Source of the DNA: Lutibacter agarilyticus
GTDB taxonomy: Bacteria > Bacteroidota > Bacteroidia > Flavobacteriales > Flavobacteriaceae
NCBI RefSeq assembly: GCF_900188235.1
Contig: NZ_FZNT01000003.1
Location: 1-64,000 of the forward strand
Length of the DNA: 64,000 nt
Direction: 5' to 3'
Each line of letters starts with the position of its first letter. Position 1 is the first letter of the stretch. The notes beneath the pieces are model-generated. The model made no database searches and was not told where the DNA came from. It saw nothing but the letters and a program-made list of their open reading frames with translations. A program made the position numbers and the translations under genes. Below are positions 16,828-26,510 of this stretch, piece by piece.

Positions 16828-19155
16828 TTATTTTTCAAGGCTTAATGAATAAGGAGCATTAACTGGTTGATTACCCCAATTTTTATTTGGGTAACTTCCT
16901 AGCTCAAAAATAATTTCCCCTCCATTTTGGATCGTTTCATACTGAAGAAAGTTATTGTTATATTTTTCACCGTTTAATCTGATTGATTGTATATAAAAAT
17001 TCTTGTTTGAGTTATTTTCAGAGGATATTGTAAATACATTTCCGTTTTCTAGTTGTAATGTTGCTTTTTTGAATAATGGACTACCAATTACGTATTGATT
17101 TACTCCTGGAGTTACTGGGTAAAAACCTAATGCACTAAAAACATACCAAGCAGAAGTTTGTCCATTATCTTCATCTCCACAATACCCATCTGGAGTGGCA
17201 GAATATAAATTCATTAAAACTTCTCGAATCAATTTTTGTGTTTTATAAGGTACACCTGCATAATTATACAAATAAATCATGTGCTGAATTGGTTGGTTTC
17301 CATGAGCATAATTACCCATATTTACAATCTGCATTTCACGTATTTCATGAATGGTTGTTCCGTAATAAGAATCATCAAAATCTGGTGGCATTGTAAATAC
17401 ATTGTCTAGTTGTTCCATAAACTTTTCATTTCCTCCCATTAAATCAATCAATCCGTTCACATCATGAAAAACTGACCATGTATAATGCAAACTATTTCCT
17501 TCTGTAAACGCATCTCCCCACTTCAATGGATTAAAAGGCGCTTGAAAAGAACCATCTTCATTTTTACCCCTCATTAAATTGGTAGATGGATCGAAAACAT
17601 TTTTATAGTTCAACGATTTCTTAAAATATTTATCAGCAATTTCTGCTTTACCCAATTTTTCTGCCATTTTTGCAATGGTAAAATCAGCATAAGCATACTC
17701 CAATGTTCTTGCAGCATTTTCATTAATACTAACATCATAAGGTACATACCCCAATTTATTATAATAATTTAAACCTTCTCTTCCTACCGATTTAAAAGGT
17801 CTGCCCTCTTCTACAGTTGCATTTTTCAATATTGCTTCAAAAAGAACATCAGTATCTTTATGAACATTTCCCTTTAAAAAAGCATCTACAATTATTGGGG
17901 CTGAATTAGATCCAATCATACAATCTCTATGTCCAGGACTTGCCCATTCTGGTAACCATCCAGATTCTTTGTAAGTATTTGCCAATCCTTCCATGATTTT
18001 TCCATTCAGATCTGGATACATCATATTGAAAAATGGAAAAACAGCTCTAAAAGTATCCCAAAAACCATTGTCTGTAAACATATAACCAGGCAGCACCTTT
18101 CCGCTATACGGACTATAATGGATGACTTCATTTTTTTCATTGAACTCATAAAATTTTCTTGGAAAAAGGAGTACTCTATACAAACAAGAATAGAAGGTCC
18201 TAATATTATCTGTATTGTTGTCTTCAATAACAATTCTGCTTAATTCTGTTTCCCAAGCACTTTTAGCTTTTTCTTTAGTAGTTTCAAATGAATCTTGTCC
18301 TATTTCTCGAGATAAATTTAATTCAGCCTGTTCTGAGCTAATAAATGATGATGCCACTTTTGCGTGTACTACTTCACCCTTTTTTGTTTTGAAACCAATG
18401 ATAGCTCCAACATGTTCACCTTCGCTATTCTTCGAATTTTCTTGTAACTCCCAATTGTCAGCCCAAGTATGCGTAAGTTCAAAGTCTTTATCAAATTCAA
18501 CAACAAAATGATTATAAAAATTCTCTGGAACACCCCCATTATTATTCCGACAATAACCGATAATTTTTCTTTTCTCTGGAATAATTTTAACCATAGATCC
18601 TTTAAAAAAACCATCAACCATAATATATGATTTATCAGAATCTGGGAATGTAAATTTAAAGTGTGCAGCACGCTCTGTGGGAGCTACTTCAGCTACAACA
18701 TCATAATCTGCCAAATAAACTTTATAGTGATAAGGTTTTACAGTTTCAGCTTTATGTGAAAACCATGAGGCTCGTTCTTCTTCATTGTATTTTAATTCAC
18801 CTGTTACAGCCATTAATGAAAACGCAGCATAATCATTAATCCAAGGACTAGGTTGGTGCGTTTGTTTAATCCCCCTAATTTTATTCTCGTTGTAATTGTA
18901 AGTCCATCCGTTACCCATTTCAGCTGTCATAGGTGTCCAAAAATTCATTCCCCAAGGTGTTGCGATAGCTGGGTACGTATTCCCATTTGACAAACTATGC
19001 TTAGAATCGGTTCCCATCAAAGGGTTTACATAATCTACAAGGTCAAGCTGTTTATTCTCTTCTACATTCTTTTCGATTTTATCAGTTGTGCATGAGAAAA
19101 ACATTACTACTAGTACTAAACTGATTACACTTTTATTTTTTATTTGGATATTCAT
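16828..19155 (-). CDS. GH92 alpha-mannosidase-like lipoprotein with Gln at the acid position
   Basis: 775 residues, lipobox FFSC with Cys22. The two GH92 domains are complete: N-terminal beta-sandwich (DYVNPLMGTDSKHSLSNG onward) and catalytic (alpha/alpha)6 barrel. Known GH92 enzymes are calcium-dependent inverting exo-alpha-mannosidases that use a Glu in the motif NEPSxH as acid and an Asp in GDEDxG as base. Here the acid motif reads GNQPIQH, with Gln621, while the base motif CGDEDNG is kept. The same Glu-to-Gln change is known in GH92 enzymes acting on mannosyl phosphodiesters, whose leaving group needs no protonation. It is the last gene of the long operon starting at 35332. Confidence 0.92.
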   Translation of the reverse strand: MNIQIKNKSVISLVLVVMFFSCTTDKIEKNVEENKQLDLVDYVNPLMGTDSKHSLSNGNTYPAIATPWGMNFWTPMTAEMGNGWTYNYNENKIRGIKQTHQPSPWINDYAAFSLMAVTGELKYNEEERASWFSHKAETVKPYHYKVYLADYDVVAEVAPTERAAHFKFTFPDSDKSYIMVDGFFKGSMVKIIPEKRKIIGYCRNNNGGVPENFYNHFVVEFDKDFELTHTWADNWELQENSKNSEGEHVGAIIGFKTKKGEVVHAKVASSFISSEQAELNLSREIGQDSFETTKEKAKSAWETELSRIVIEDNNTDNIRTFYSCLYRVLLFPRKFYEFNEKNEVIHYSPYSGKVLPGYMFTDNGFWDTFRAVFPFFNMMYPDLNGKIMEGLANTYKESGWLPEWASPGHRDCMIGSNSAPIIVDAFLKGNVHKDTDVLFEAILKNATVEEGRPFKSVGREGLNYYNKLGYVPYDVSINENAARTLEYAYADFTIAKMAEKLGKAEIADKYFKKSLNYKNVFDPSTNLMRGKNEDGSFQAPFNPLKWGDAFTEGNSLHYTWSVFHDVNGLIDLMGGNEKFMEQLDNVFTMPPDFDDSYYGTTIHEIREMQIVNMGNYAHGNQPIQHMIYLYNYAGVPYKTQKLIREVLMNLYSATPDGYCGDEDNGQTSAWYVFSALGFYPVTPGVNQYVIGSPLFKKATLQLENGNVFTISSENNSNKNFYIQSIRLNGEKYNNNFLQYETIQNGGEIIFELGSYPNKNWGNQPVNAPYSLSLEK

Positions 19156-19164
19156 TTGAAGGTC

Positions 19165-20034
19165 TTAATCTTGTAGTTTAATAAAGAGCACTTGATTTGT
19201 TCCATGTTGTGGAAATGCTAATATCTGTAATTCTTCTGAAAAATCCGGGTCCGTTGGGTGGTTAAGCCCTATAATAAAGTCTATCGCACTTCCTTTTTTT
19301 GAGTTCACTTTCAATAACTTACCAGAAGCCCAATCTGTAATATAATAATAATTTCCTGCTTTTGTAATACCTTCTAAATTTCCAACTTCTTTTGCCAATG
19401 CCGTTATTTTTTTTGTTTTTAAATTTATATTTAAAATATCTCCTAGTTTAGATGTTTCAAATGTTCCAGCCTTACTTAAAACACCCCAAGAAGCAACTAT
19501 TAAACTACCTTGATCTATGTACAGACCATCAGGAGCTTCTAATCTATCTGTCTTTAACCAAACCTTGACTTCTTTGCTATTTGCTACTATCTTATAAATT
19601 TTATTTCCAAAAAAATCGGAAATATATAAATCTCCATTTTCAGCTCTCACAATATCATTCAAAAATTCTCCATCAGGAATTTCAATGAATGTTTCAATTT
19701 TTTGATTGGCAATATCAATCTGATACACTCCATCTCTATCTACTACGTATAAATAATCATCTGTAATAGTCATTCCTGAAGGTGCATGCATACCCTCTTC
19801 TTTCCCAATCCAAAATGGTGCAATAAAATTTCCTTTTTGGTCTATTCTTGAAATCCAACCATTACTGTCCTTTTCTAATGAAATTCCTCCTCCTAAATTA
19901 GAAACAAACCAAGTTTTAGAAGATGCGTGCCATACAACCTGATCTGGTGCATCGTATTTATAATTATCATATTGTGCTTGAATTGATAAAATATTTAACA
20001 AAAAAACAAACAAAAAAACCACTTTAAAATTCAT
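19165..20034 (-). CDS. Secreted SMP-30/NHL-type beta-propeller protein
   Basis: 289 residues with a signal peptide (cleavage after about residue 20, IQAQ). The rest consists of repeated four-strand blades: MHAPSGMTITDDYLYVVDRD, FLNDIVRAENGDLYISDFFG, LEAPDGLYIDQGSLIVASWG and LEGITKAGNYYYITDWASG. This matches the SMP-30/gluconolactonase-like family. Some members hydrolyse sugar lactones and others only bind ligands; catalytic metal residues cannot be assigned with confidence. It lies 9 bp upstream of the GH92 gene and 1 bp after the TIM-barrel gene, so it belongs to the operon. Its role is unknown. Confidence 0.8.
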   Translation of the reverse strand: MNFKVVFLFVFLLNILSIQAQYDNYKYDAPDQVVWHASSKTWFVSNLGGGISLEKDSNGWISRIDQKGNFIAPFWIGKEEGMHAPSGMTITDDYLYVVDRDGVYQIDIANQKIETFIEIPDGEFLNDIVRAENGDLYISDFFGNKIYKIVANSKEVKVWLKTDRLEAPDGLYIDQGSLIVASWGVLSKAGTFETSKLGDILNINLKTKKITALAKEVGNLEGITKAGNYYYITDWASGKLLKVNSKKGSAIDFIIGLNHPTDPDFSEELQILAFPQHGTNQVLFIKLQD

Positions 20035-20035
20035 A

Positions 20036-20932
20036 TTAATAATTTAAATAATTAGATTTTATTACTCCCCATTCTTCCAATGATTCGGGAAGGTATTGTT
20101 CAGGTTCTTTTTCAAAACCAAAATTTATATAACCAACTGGCTTCTTATAATTAATTGTTTTAAGTGCTTTAAAAAAAGGAGCATAATCAAAGTCACCATC
20201 TTCTAAGGGCATAATCGTACTATTGTCCATACTACGTCGGCTTGTTGTATCCATTTTTTTTGATGCGCCCGCAATTGTAACGAAACTTAAATAATCTTTT
20301 ACATTGATCACTACTTCATCTAATCTATTTCCATTTCCCGCTTTTAGTTCATGACAGGTATGAAGTGCCAATTTTAAATTAGGATGATTAATTTTTTCAA
20401 CCATTGGTAAGGATTGTTCGGCTGAATAGAAATAACACCAGCTATGCGGATAAAGTGTTACTGGCACCTTTTTGGATGCCGAATAGTTCACCACATTTCT
20501 CAAAATATTTTCAACCTGTTCATCATTTATTCCAACTTCTTTCTTTCCAAAAATAAACCAAAGAGCTATATTTTTATCTGTGATACTATCAACCACTTTC
20601 TTCCATCTATTCCTATCTTGTTCTGAATCATTAAAATTATATCGTACAAAAACTGAATAAATTTTAAAATCAGAAGTGTTGTCAGCAAGTTGAATAAACT
20701 CATTAAGTTGTGCTATATGTTCCTCTTTTGCCATTCGTAAAGAAATGCCATCATATCCAATGCTCTTTAGTGTATTTATTTGTGCCTGTGGAGTTAAATT
20801 TTCAAGTCCCCCAAAATTGTAAACAAAAAAAGGATTGGTAAGTTCATTTTTTTTTATATTTTTTTGGCAACTATTTACACCAATAGCTATTAAAAAAACA
20901 AGCGCTAAGATTAATTTATTCATTTCACTCAA
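20036..20932 (-). CDS. Lipoprotein with xylose-isomerase-like TIM barrel
   Basis: 298 residues with a lipobox (GVNSC, Cys22). A second start three codons later (MNKLILALVFL) would give a neater signal peptide. The mature part follows the sugar phosphate isomerase/epimerase (AP endonuclease family 2) TIM-barrel pattern: QINTLKSIGYDGISLRM, VPVTLYPHSWCYF, NLKLALHTCHELKAGNG, and a closing GYINFGFEKEPEQYL. A lipid-anchored, extracytoplasmic member is likely an isomerase- or lyase-like enzyme acting on sugar residues rather than sugar phosphates, but this is inference. It is packed between the beta-helix and propeller genes. Confidence 0.8.
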   Translation of the reverse strand: MSEMNKLILALVFLIAIGVNSCQKNIKKNELTNPFFVYNFGGLENLTPQAQINTLKSIGYDGISLRMAKEEHIAQLNEFIQLADNTSDFKIYSVFVRYNFNDSEQDRNRWKKVVDSITDKNIALWFIFGKKEVGINDEQVENILRNVVNYSASKKVPVTLYPHSWCYFYSAEQSLPMVEKINHPNLKLALHTCHELKAGNGNRLDEVVINVKDYLSFVTIAGASKKMDTTSRRSMDNSTIMPLEDGDFDYAPFFKALKTINYKKPVGYINFGFEKEPEQYLPESLEEWGVIKSNYLNY

Positions 20933-20944
20933 TTTTTATTGTTT

Positions 20945-22174
20945 CTAGTTATTAAATATTTTGTTGTATAAATTTTCATGCTTGTCAATACAACCCGAAA
21001 ATTGGATGATTGCATTCATATTTTCTAATGAAATTGGAGATTCACTTTTATAATTACGCATACGACTTCCCCAAATAGAAACTGTCAATTTTTCACTTCC
21101 TTTAACCAATAAGAAATCCCAAGACATTTGTTCTGAAACCGGTGTTAATGCGTTATTCCCACCCGAAAAAGCTTCAACATTACTCAATGAAGTATGCCCC
21201 TGTCCTTCTATAATAATAGGGTGTATATTTTCTACCGTCTCTCCTGTATTTGCAATAATTGAACCTTGTGATATTTGCCAATTTCTGTTTTTGGTATTGC
21301 TTCCACGTTTTAAAATACCAACTGCTACACAGTCAAAATTAAAATTTGTTAATTGCCCATATGATTGATTATCTAATAGAATCCCTCCATAGGTGCCGAA
21401 AGTAAATAAATCCATTATTTGAGCATTGTCGGTATTATTAATTGTATAAGCAAATGTTTTTTTTGCAATTACCGCATCAACTACAGCTTTACTATATTGC
21501 CCACCTATGAACCTTTGCGCTGCAGGATTCACATGGCAATGTAGAATACGTGGCACATCATAAACATAATTCATTCTAATAAATTCACCACTCAAAGGGT
21601 ATCCATAACAATGTTCAAATGTCATCAATTCACAAGGGAAATTTTTACTTGCGTTAAAATCAAAAGCTAAATATTCTCCATAAAATGTGAGACATGATAA
21701 ATAAACACCTTGCGTCTTACTTGTTTTAGATACTTGAATAGTTGCCTTATACTCGATAATTTCAAAAGGGTTTTTTATTGTTTGTTCAGCATACCAAAAT
21801 TGAATTCCCTTTAGTTGAGTAGCCGATTCCACCGTCATAAAAACACTTTTTGTATCGGTAATTTTAAACACACTTCCAACTGGCTGTTTTTTAGATTGAT
21901 GAAATGTTCCTCGATGCGTTGGACCGTTAACACCAATTAATGAAACATTTTTTCTTAAAATAAGCCCTCCATTTATATGATAAGGCTCTTCCGAAGGTTC
22001 TACCCACAAAGCTGCTCCACTAATTGATGCCCAATTTATGGCTTTTTGAAGGTTTGTTTTATTCAAGATGGGACTGTTCTCTGGCTTTACACCAAATTCC
22101 TGAATACTTTTCATTCCTTGTGAGAATGAAAAATGAACACTTAAAATAGTTAATACTAAAAACAACTTTCTCAT
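20945..22174 (-). CDS. Secreted right-handed beta-helix protein, possible lyase or hydrolase
   Basis: 409 residues, signal peptide ending SFSQ near residue 19. The start of the mature protein (SIQEFGVKPENSPILNKTNL, then QKAINWA) is the typical entry of pectate-lyase-superfamily beta-helices, followed by rungs such as GGLILRKNVSLIGVNG, GIQFWYA and GGILLDNQSYGQLTNFNFDC. No catalytic set of a known polysaccharide lyase or GH28 could be identified by eye. It is therefore either a divergent enzyme or a binding protein. It lies in the middle of the long PUL operon with short gaps to its neighbours. It is one of the better candidates here for an uncharacterised carbohydrate activity. Confidence 0.75.
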   Translation of the reverse strand: MRKLFLVLTILSVHFSFSQGMKSIQEFGVKPENSPILNKTNLQKAINWASISGAALWVEPSEEPYHINGGLILRKNVSLIGVNGPTHRGTFHQSKKQPVGSVFKITDTKSVFMTVESATQLKGIQFWYAEQTIKNPFEIIEYKATIQVSKTSKTQGVYLSCLTFYGEYLAFDFNASKNFPCELMTFEHCYGYPLSGEFIRMNYVYDVPRILHCHVNPAAQRFIGGQYSKAVVDAVIAKKTFAYTINNTDNAQIMDLFTFGTYGGILLDNQSYGQLTNFNFDCVAVGILKRGSNTKNRNWQISQGSIIANTGETVENIHPIIIEGQGHTSLSNVEAFSGGNNALTPVSEQMSWDFLLVKGSEKLTVSIWGSRMRNYKSESPISLENMNAIIQFSGCIDKHENLYNKIFNN

Positions 22175-22205
22175 GATTTAATATTTTGTTAATTTAATAA
22201 TTATG

Positions 22206-23798
22206 TTAAATAAGGTCTCTTTCTTTAACTCCGTTATAATGATCTGAATTGTTCTTTTTCAACCATTCTAATAGGCTACTCCGTAATTCTTCTACTTTTT
22301 CCTTGTAATCTGCACTATCTGGGTTTTGGCCTATTAGATTGTTTATCTCATGTGGATCTGTGTTTAAATCATATAATGCATTAATCACTGTTGATTCCTT
22401 CGTATATGGCATCATGAGTTTCCAACCATCCTTTACAATCATATAATTAGGAGCAACTGGTCCTCGGTAGTCCCATTCTGTAACCACATACTCTCCATGT
22501 CTTGTTTTTTTTCCCTCTATTAATTTTCTTAAACTTGTTCCATCTGACGAATGCTCTTTAATGTTTAAATAATCTAAAATAGTTGGAAACAAATCTATGT
22601 TGGATATATAACCATCAACAACTGTTTTCTTTTTTATTACTTCAGGCAAGTGAATCATTAATGGAATATGAGAAGATTCTTCATAAAACACATTCTTTTC
22701 TCTAAGACCGTGTGCTCCTAACATTTCACCGTGATCACTTGTAAAAATAATTAAGGTATCATCTGTTAAGCCATTTTTATCAAGAGTATTCAAAATTTTC
22801 CCAACCCAATCATCAATCTCTTTTATAATTCCGTAGTAATTGGAAATCATATATTTTATTTTTTCAGGATCCGAATATTCTGGCATTCCCATTCTACCAT
22901 TGGCAGTTTTATACGGTGAGTTATTCATATCATCATTTATACTCTCAGGCGCTACCATATCTTTAGCTGGATACATCCCGTAATATGGCGCAGTAGGAGT
23001 CATTGGTGCATGAGGCATATGTATAGACAACGTAATACTAAAAGTAGTGTCCTTTAACCTCTCAATCGCAGCTATGGTTTCTTTGGCTTGATAAGCCGTA
23101 AAACTATGTTCTGCTGGAATCATTAACTCCCCATGTAAATTTGGCTGGGATCTTCTTTTATTTGGGTCTTTTTTTACTATATCATACGATTGTCCATAGT
23201 AACTATCCAATGGATCTGGTTTATAAGGTCTTTTTACAAAAGTGTCATAGAATTCTCCTTCTTTTAACTCCTGCTTAGGAAATTGTTCATTAATATAGTC
23301 CATATATACATGGTTTTGCCCACCATGTTCAAAGATAGATTTACCATTTTTCGCATTCCTTTTTGGGTTTTTATAAATTTCAGAATGTGAAGTCATTGAA
23401 TGCCATTTTCCATAGTACTCACAATGATATCCGTTTTCCGTTAGAACCTCATCAAATGTTGGGCTTGTCATTACCGGTTCTTCATCATAAAAATAGGTTT
23501 TGGCATTTGTATTCACCCCTGTATTTTCCACAGTCATACCTGTAAGTATAGCTGATCTTGCAGGGCCACAAACGGCCATTGGCGTGTAAGCATTCTTAAA
23601 ATAAGCACCATCGGTGGCTAGTTTATCTAAATTAGGTGTTTTTAAAACGGAATTTCCGGCAATACTCAAAGCTTTACTCTGCTGCTGGTCAGTTATAATA
23701 AACAACAGATTTTTCTTTTTTTTATGCTGTGCATTAATTGTTTGACCTATCAACATACAACTTACTATGATAACCAATACTTTTAAGTTCTTATTCAT
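22206..23798 (-). CDS. S1-family sulfatase
   Basis: 530 residues, secreted (signal peptide ending INAQ, residue 24). The formylglycine motif is CGPAR with Cys77, in AVCGPARSAILTG. Metal ligands are visible in LLFIITDQQQ and in TLIIFTSDHGEMLGAHG. Further motifs HCEYYGKWHS and THxxxP-like IHMPHAPMTP support the fold. Type I sulfatases need an anaerobic-type or FGE maturase, which is not in this window. Together with two more sulfatases it implies that the PUL substrate carries sulfate esters. The exact S1 subfamily and position specificity are not assigned. Confidence 0.93.
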   Translation of the reverse strand: MNKNLKVLVIIVSCMLIGQTINAQHKKKKNLLFIITDQQQSKALSIAGNSVLKTPNLDKLATDGAYFKNAYTPMAVCGPARSAILTGMTVENTGVNTNAKTYFYDEEPVMTSPTFDEVLTENGYHCEYYGKWHSMTSHSEIYKNPKRNAKNGKSIFEHGGQNHVYMDYINEQFPKQELKEGEFYDTFVKRPYKPDPLDSYYGQSYDIVKKDPNKRRSQPNLHGELMIPAEHSFTAYQAKETIAAIERLKDTTFSITLSIHMPHAPMTPTAPYYGMYPAKDMVAPESINDDMNNSPYKTANGRMGMPEYSDPEKIKYMISNYYGIIKEIDDWVGKILNTLDKNGLTDDTLIIFTSDHGEMLGAHGLREKNVFYEESSHIPLMIHLPEVIKKKTVVDGYISNIDLFPTILDYLNIKEHSSDGTSLRKLIEGKKTRHGEYVVTEWDYRGPVAPNYMIVKDGWKLMMPYTKESTVINALYDLNTDPHEINNLIGQNPDSADYKEKVEELRSSLLEWLKKNNSDHYNGVKERDLI

Positions 23799-23820
23799 TT
23801 GATTCTGTTTATTACAATTT

Positions 23821-25425
23821 TTATTCTTTTGTGGAAAAATCTTTTACAACTTCCTGTTTTCCGATATCAGGATAATTTTGTTCGAATTCTTTATAATATG
23901 ATTTAAGCTGATTAATTTGATCAAAACAACTCTCATTATTGATTTGATTTTGTAACTCCAATGAATCATTCAATCGATCAAAAAACATATCTCCATATTC
24001 TCTATAATCAAACTGCTTTCTGAAGTCTGTTGGATCCAACATTATTCCTAATTTGAAGTTTTCAGAAATCACAGTCGCTTGTGACCAACTTTCTGAGACG
24101 ATATAATCTCTATTAAGAGATGTGTTGTTTTGCATTAAGTTATGTAAAGATTTTCCTTGAACCTTATGTTTTAACATTGGCATTTCAACACCGGCCATTT
24201 CTAAAATAGTGGGAAGAATATCTACCTGACTAACTAACTCATAATTCTTACCTCCTTTCGATTGTCCTGGGTAATGAATTATTAATGGGATATTTAAAAT
24301 ATCTTCATAAATATTATGGCCCATTGCTGCTTTTTCAACCATTCCATGATTTCCAACAAAATCGCCATGGTCTGTAGAATAAATAATGACTGTTTCATCT
24401 TTCATTCCTGCTTTTTCCAATGAATTAATAATCTCACCTACATAAAAATCTAATTCTGTAACTAAAGCATAATATGCTCCAATATAATTTCTCCATAATT
24501 GTTCATCTTCAAATGCCTTATCCATATTCCAAACTTTATTTCCGCCATTTCGTTGACTTTGCAAAAATGGAGGTAGTTTTTCTGTAGGTTCGTAAAAACT
24601 TATTGGTTTTTTTATACTACTATAATTATTAGTGCCTGTTCCCCAATCAGAAACATCATACATATCCATATATTTCTTTAATGGCGTATAGGGTTGGTGT
24701 GGTCTATAAAACGTTGCCCAACAGAAAAATGGCTGATCAGAATCTTTATGTTCTTTTATCATCTCAATTGTATTCATTGCTGTATAAGCTTCCATTGTAT
24801 AACCTTCCGGTAATTCCGAAATACGTGTTCCTAAATCAGCAATTGAAATTTCACCCATTTCATGTGAACATGATGATGGTTTCCCAAATTCAGCAGCCCA
24901 GTCTATTGCAAATTCTTTACTATAGCCTTGTGCTTCGATCCAAGTAACATAATTATCCTCACTTTCACTACATAAATGACTTTTTTTAACATCCCAACCT
25001 TCATCTATGGACGATTTTGTATGTCTCTTCCCAAAGGCATATGTTTTGTACCCTTGAGTCTTTAAAATTGAAGGCAAGGAAACAACTTCTTTCATAACAT
25101 TGGTATCTTCACTATTAGATAAAATACCTAAAGTTCTAGGGTAAATGCCTGTCAAAAATGAAGATCTAGCAGGGGCACAAATTCCAGTTGTACAATACGC
25201 TCTATCAAATACAAATGACTCACTAGCCAACTTATCTAAATTTGGTGTTTGCACATCTGGGTGTCCTTCGTATCCTGTCACCTTTTTGTTATGTTGATCG
25301 GAAAAAAGGATTAAGATATTTGGTGGTTTCTTATTGTTCTTTTCTAATACCTCCTTTTCTTTACAACTGAATGTAAAAAGAGTTAGCGCTAATAATACAT
25401 AGGTTAGATTTTTCCTTTTGTTCAT
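23821..25425 (-). CDS. S1-family sulfatase (lipoprotein)
   Basis: 534 residues, lipobox ending FSC (Cys21). The motif CAPAR with Cys83 is the formylglycine site. PNILILFSDQHNKKVTGYEG and TVIIYSTDHGDFVGNHG give the calcium-binding Asp residues, and FYRPHQPYTP the substrate-side histidine block. It is 22 bp upstream of the other sulfatase gene, but the two proteins differ widely in the C-terminal half, suggesting different sulfate positions or linkages. It is part of the long operon. Confidence 0.93.
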   Translation of the reverse strand: MNKRKNLTYVLLALTLFTFSCKEKEVLEKNNKKPPNILILFSDQHNKKVTGYEGHPDVQTPNLDKLASESFVFDRAYCTTGICAPARSSFLTGIYPRTLGILSNSEDTNVMKEVVSLPSILKTQGYKTYAFGKRHTKSSIDEGWDVKKSHLCSESEDNYVTWIEAQGYSKEFAIDWAAEFGKPSSCSHEMGEISIADLGTRISELPEGYTMEAYTAMNTIEMIKEHKDSDQPFFCWATFYRPHQPYTPLKKYMDMYDVSDWGTGTNNYSSIKKPISFYEPTEKLPPFLQSQRNGGNKVWNMDKAFEDEQLWRNYIGAYYALVTELDFYVGEIINSLEKAGMKDETVIIYSTDHGDFVGNHGMVEKAAMGHNIYEDILNIPLIIHYPGQSKGGKNYELVSQVDILPTILEMAGVEMPMLKHKVQGKSLHNLMQNNTSLNRDYIVSESWSQATVISENFKLGIMLDPTDFRKQFDYREYGDMFFDRLNDSLELQNQINNESCFDQINQLKSYYKEFEQNYPDIGKQEVVKDFSTKE

Positions 25426-25484
25426 TTCTTCATTTTATACTTCTGTTCTGATTCAATTATATTAACCTAGATTTTCGGCCATTT

Positions 25485-26405
25485 TCAATCAGTTAAAACA
25501 AGTTTAACGCCAGCTCTAGTTGGTGTAATGGGCTTAATGGTACCATCTACATTAAAGCACATATAATCAATACAAGTTGTACGTTGGTATGCCCCATCTG
25601 GAAAAACATCGTAATGATAAGCCAAGTAATATTGATCTTCTATTTCTAGCACTGAGCCATGAGCGGTTTTAGATATTGTAAAAGTTTCATTCCCTGTGAA
25701 GAAGTCGCCCATATATTCATAGGGACCAAAAAGATCATCAGCCATCCAATAACGTAGGGAAGCATAACCACCACCAATCATATACACTTTCCCTTTTCGT
25801 TCAAACATAAATGGGCCTTCATGAAAACCTTCCATAGGAGGAAGTTCAACTTTAGAATCAGGAACAATCTGATCCATACTTTCCGTTAGGGTAAAAACCA
25901 CAGGGTAAAAAGGCAGGTCTAAACTTTTACGCTCAGAAATTACAAGATAATCTTTCCCTTTATAGTTAAATACGCAGGGATCATAAGCTTGTGCATATCC
26001 TTCAGGCATTTTATAAAGACTACGAGGGTTGTTAAACGGTCCTGTTGGAGAATCACTATCTGCAACACCTATATGGTCACCTTCAGGAAAATAGAAATAA
26101 TAATGCTCGTTTTTTTCAGCAGCATCTGGTGCCCAAAACGGTCCTCCCCATGGGGTTTCAGAATTGCTTAATACAACACCATGATCTTTCCAATCCACTA
26201 GGTTTTCTGAAGAAAAAGCATGATAATCTTCCATGTCCCAAACGCCTGCATCGTCTTTGTCGTGAGAACCATACAAATAATATTTTCCATCACTCCATTT
26301 ATGAATAGCGGGATCTGCAGTGAATGGATGTTTTATAACTGGATTTTGTGCTTTTACTCCAATACAGCCAATAAATACTATAAATAATATTACACTCTTT
26401 TTCAT
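25485..26405 (-). CDS. GH43 family five-bladed propeller glycosidase
   Basis: 306 residues after a signal peptide (VKAQ, residue 20). The three GH43 carboxylates are present: base Asp31 in FTADPAIH, pKa-modulating Asp142 in YDPCVF and acid Glu196 in FHEGPF. The family mostly covers alpha-L-arabinofuranosidases, beta-xylosidases and some galactosidases. The enzyme has only the catalytic propeller and no extra binding module. A second GH43 lies just upstream, and the two share the YxSHD and WAPD segments. In a mannose-rich glycan PUL they would remove side-chain sugars; which ones is unknown. Confidence 0.9.
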   Translation of the reverse strand: MKKSVILFIVFIGCIGVKAQNPVIKHPFTADPAIHKWSDGKYYLYGSHDKDDAGVWDMEDYHAFSSENLVDWKDHGVVLSNSETPWGGPFWAPDAAEKNEHYYFYFPEGDHIGVADSDSPTGPFNNPRSLYKMPEGYAQAYDPCVFNYKGKDYLVISERKSLDLPFYPVVFTLTESMDQIVPDSKVELPPMEGFHEGPFMFERKGKVYMIGGGYASLRYWMADDLFGPYEYMGDFFTGNETFTISKTAHGSVLEIEDQYYLAYHYDVFPDGAYQRTTCIDYMCFNVDGTIKPITPTRAGVKLVLTD

Positions 26406-26477
26406 TTTATTAAGTTTTAAATTTCAATTATTAATTCATGTTATTTGTCGTTATCCAGTTGGGTTTTTACTATTTGT

Positions 26478-26495
26478 GCTTCTTAATTAAGAAGC
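26478..26495. other. Perfect 18-bp palindrome between the two GH43 genes
   Basis: GCTTCTTAATTAAGAAGC is self-complementary over 18 bp and has TTAATTAA at its centre. It lies 15 bp after the stop of the upstream GH43 gene and 72 bp before the start of the next. It has no -7 box at the spacing seen in the three PUL promoters. It may be an mRNA hairpin or a protein-binding site. Confidence 0.45.
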
Positions 26496-26510
26496 AAATT
26501 CCCCAAGTAA

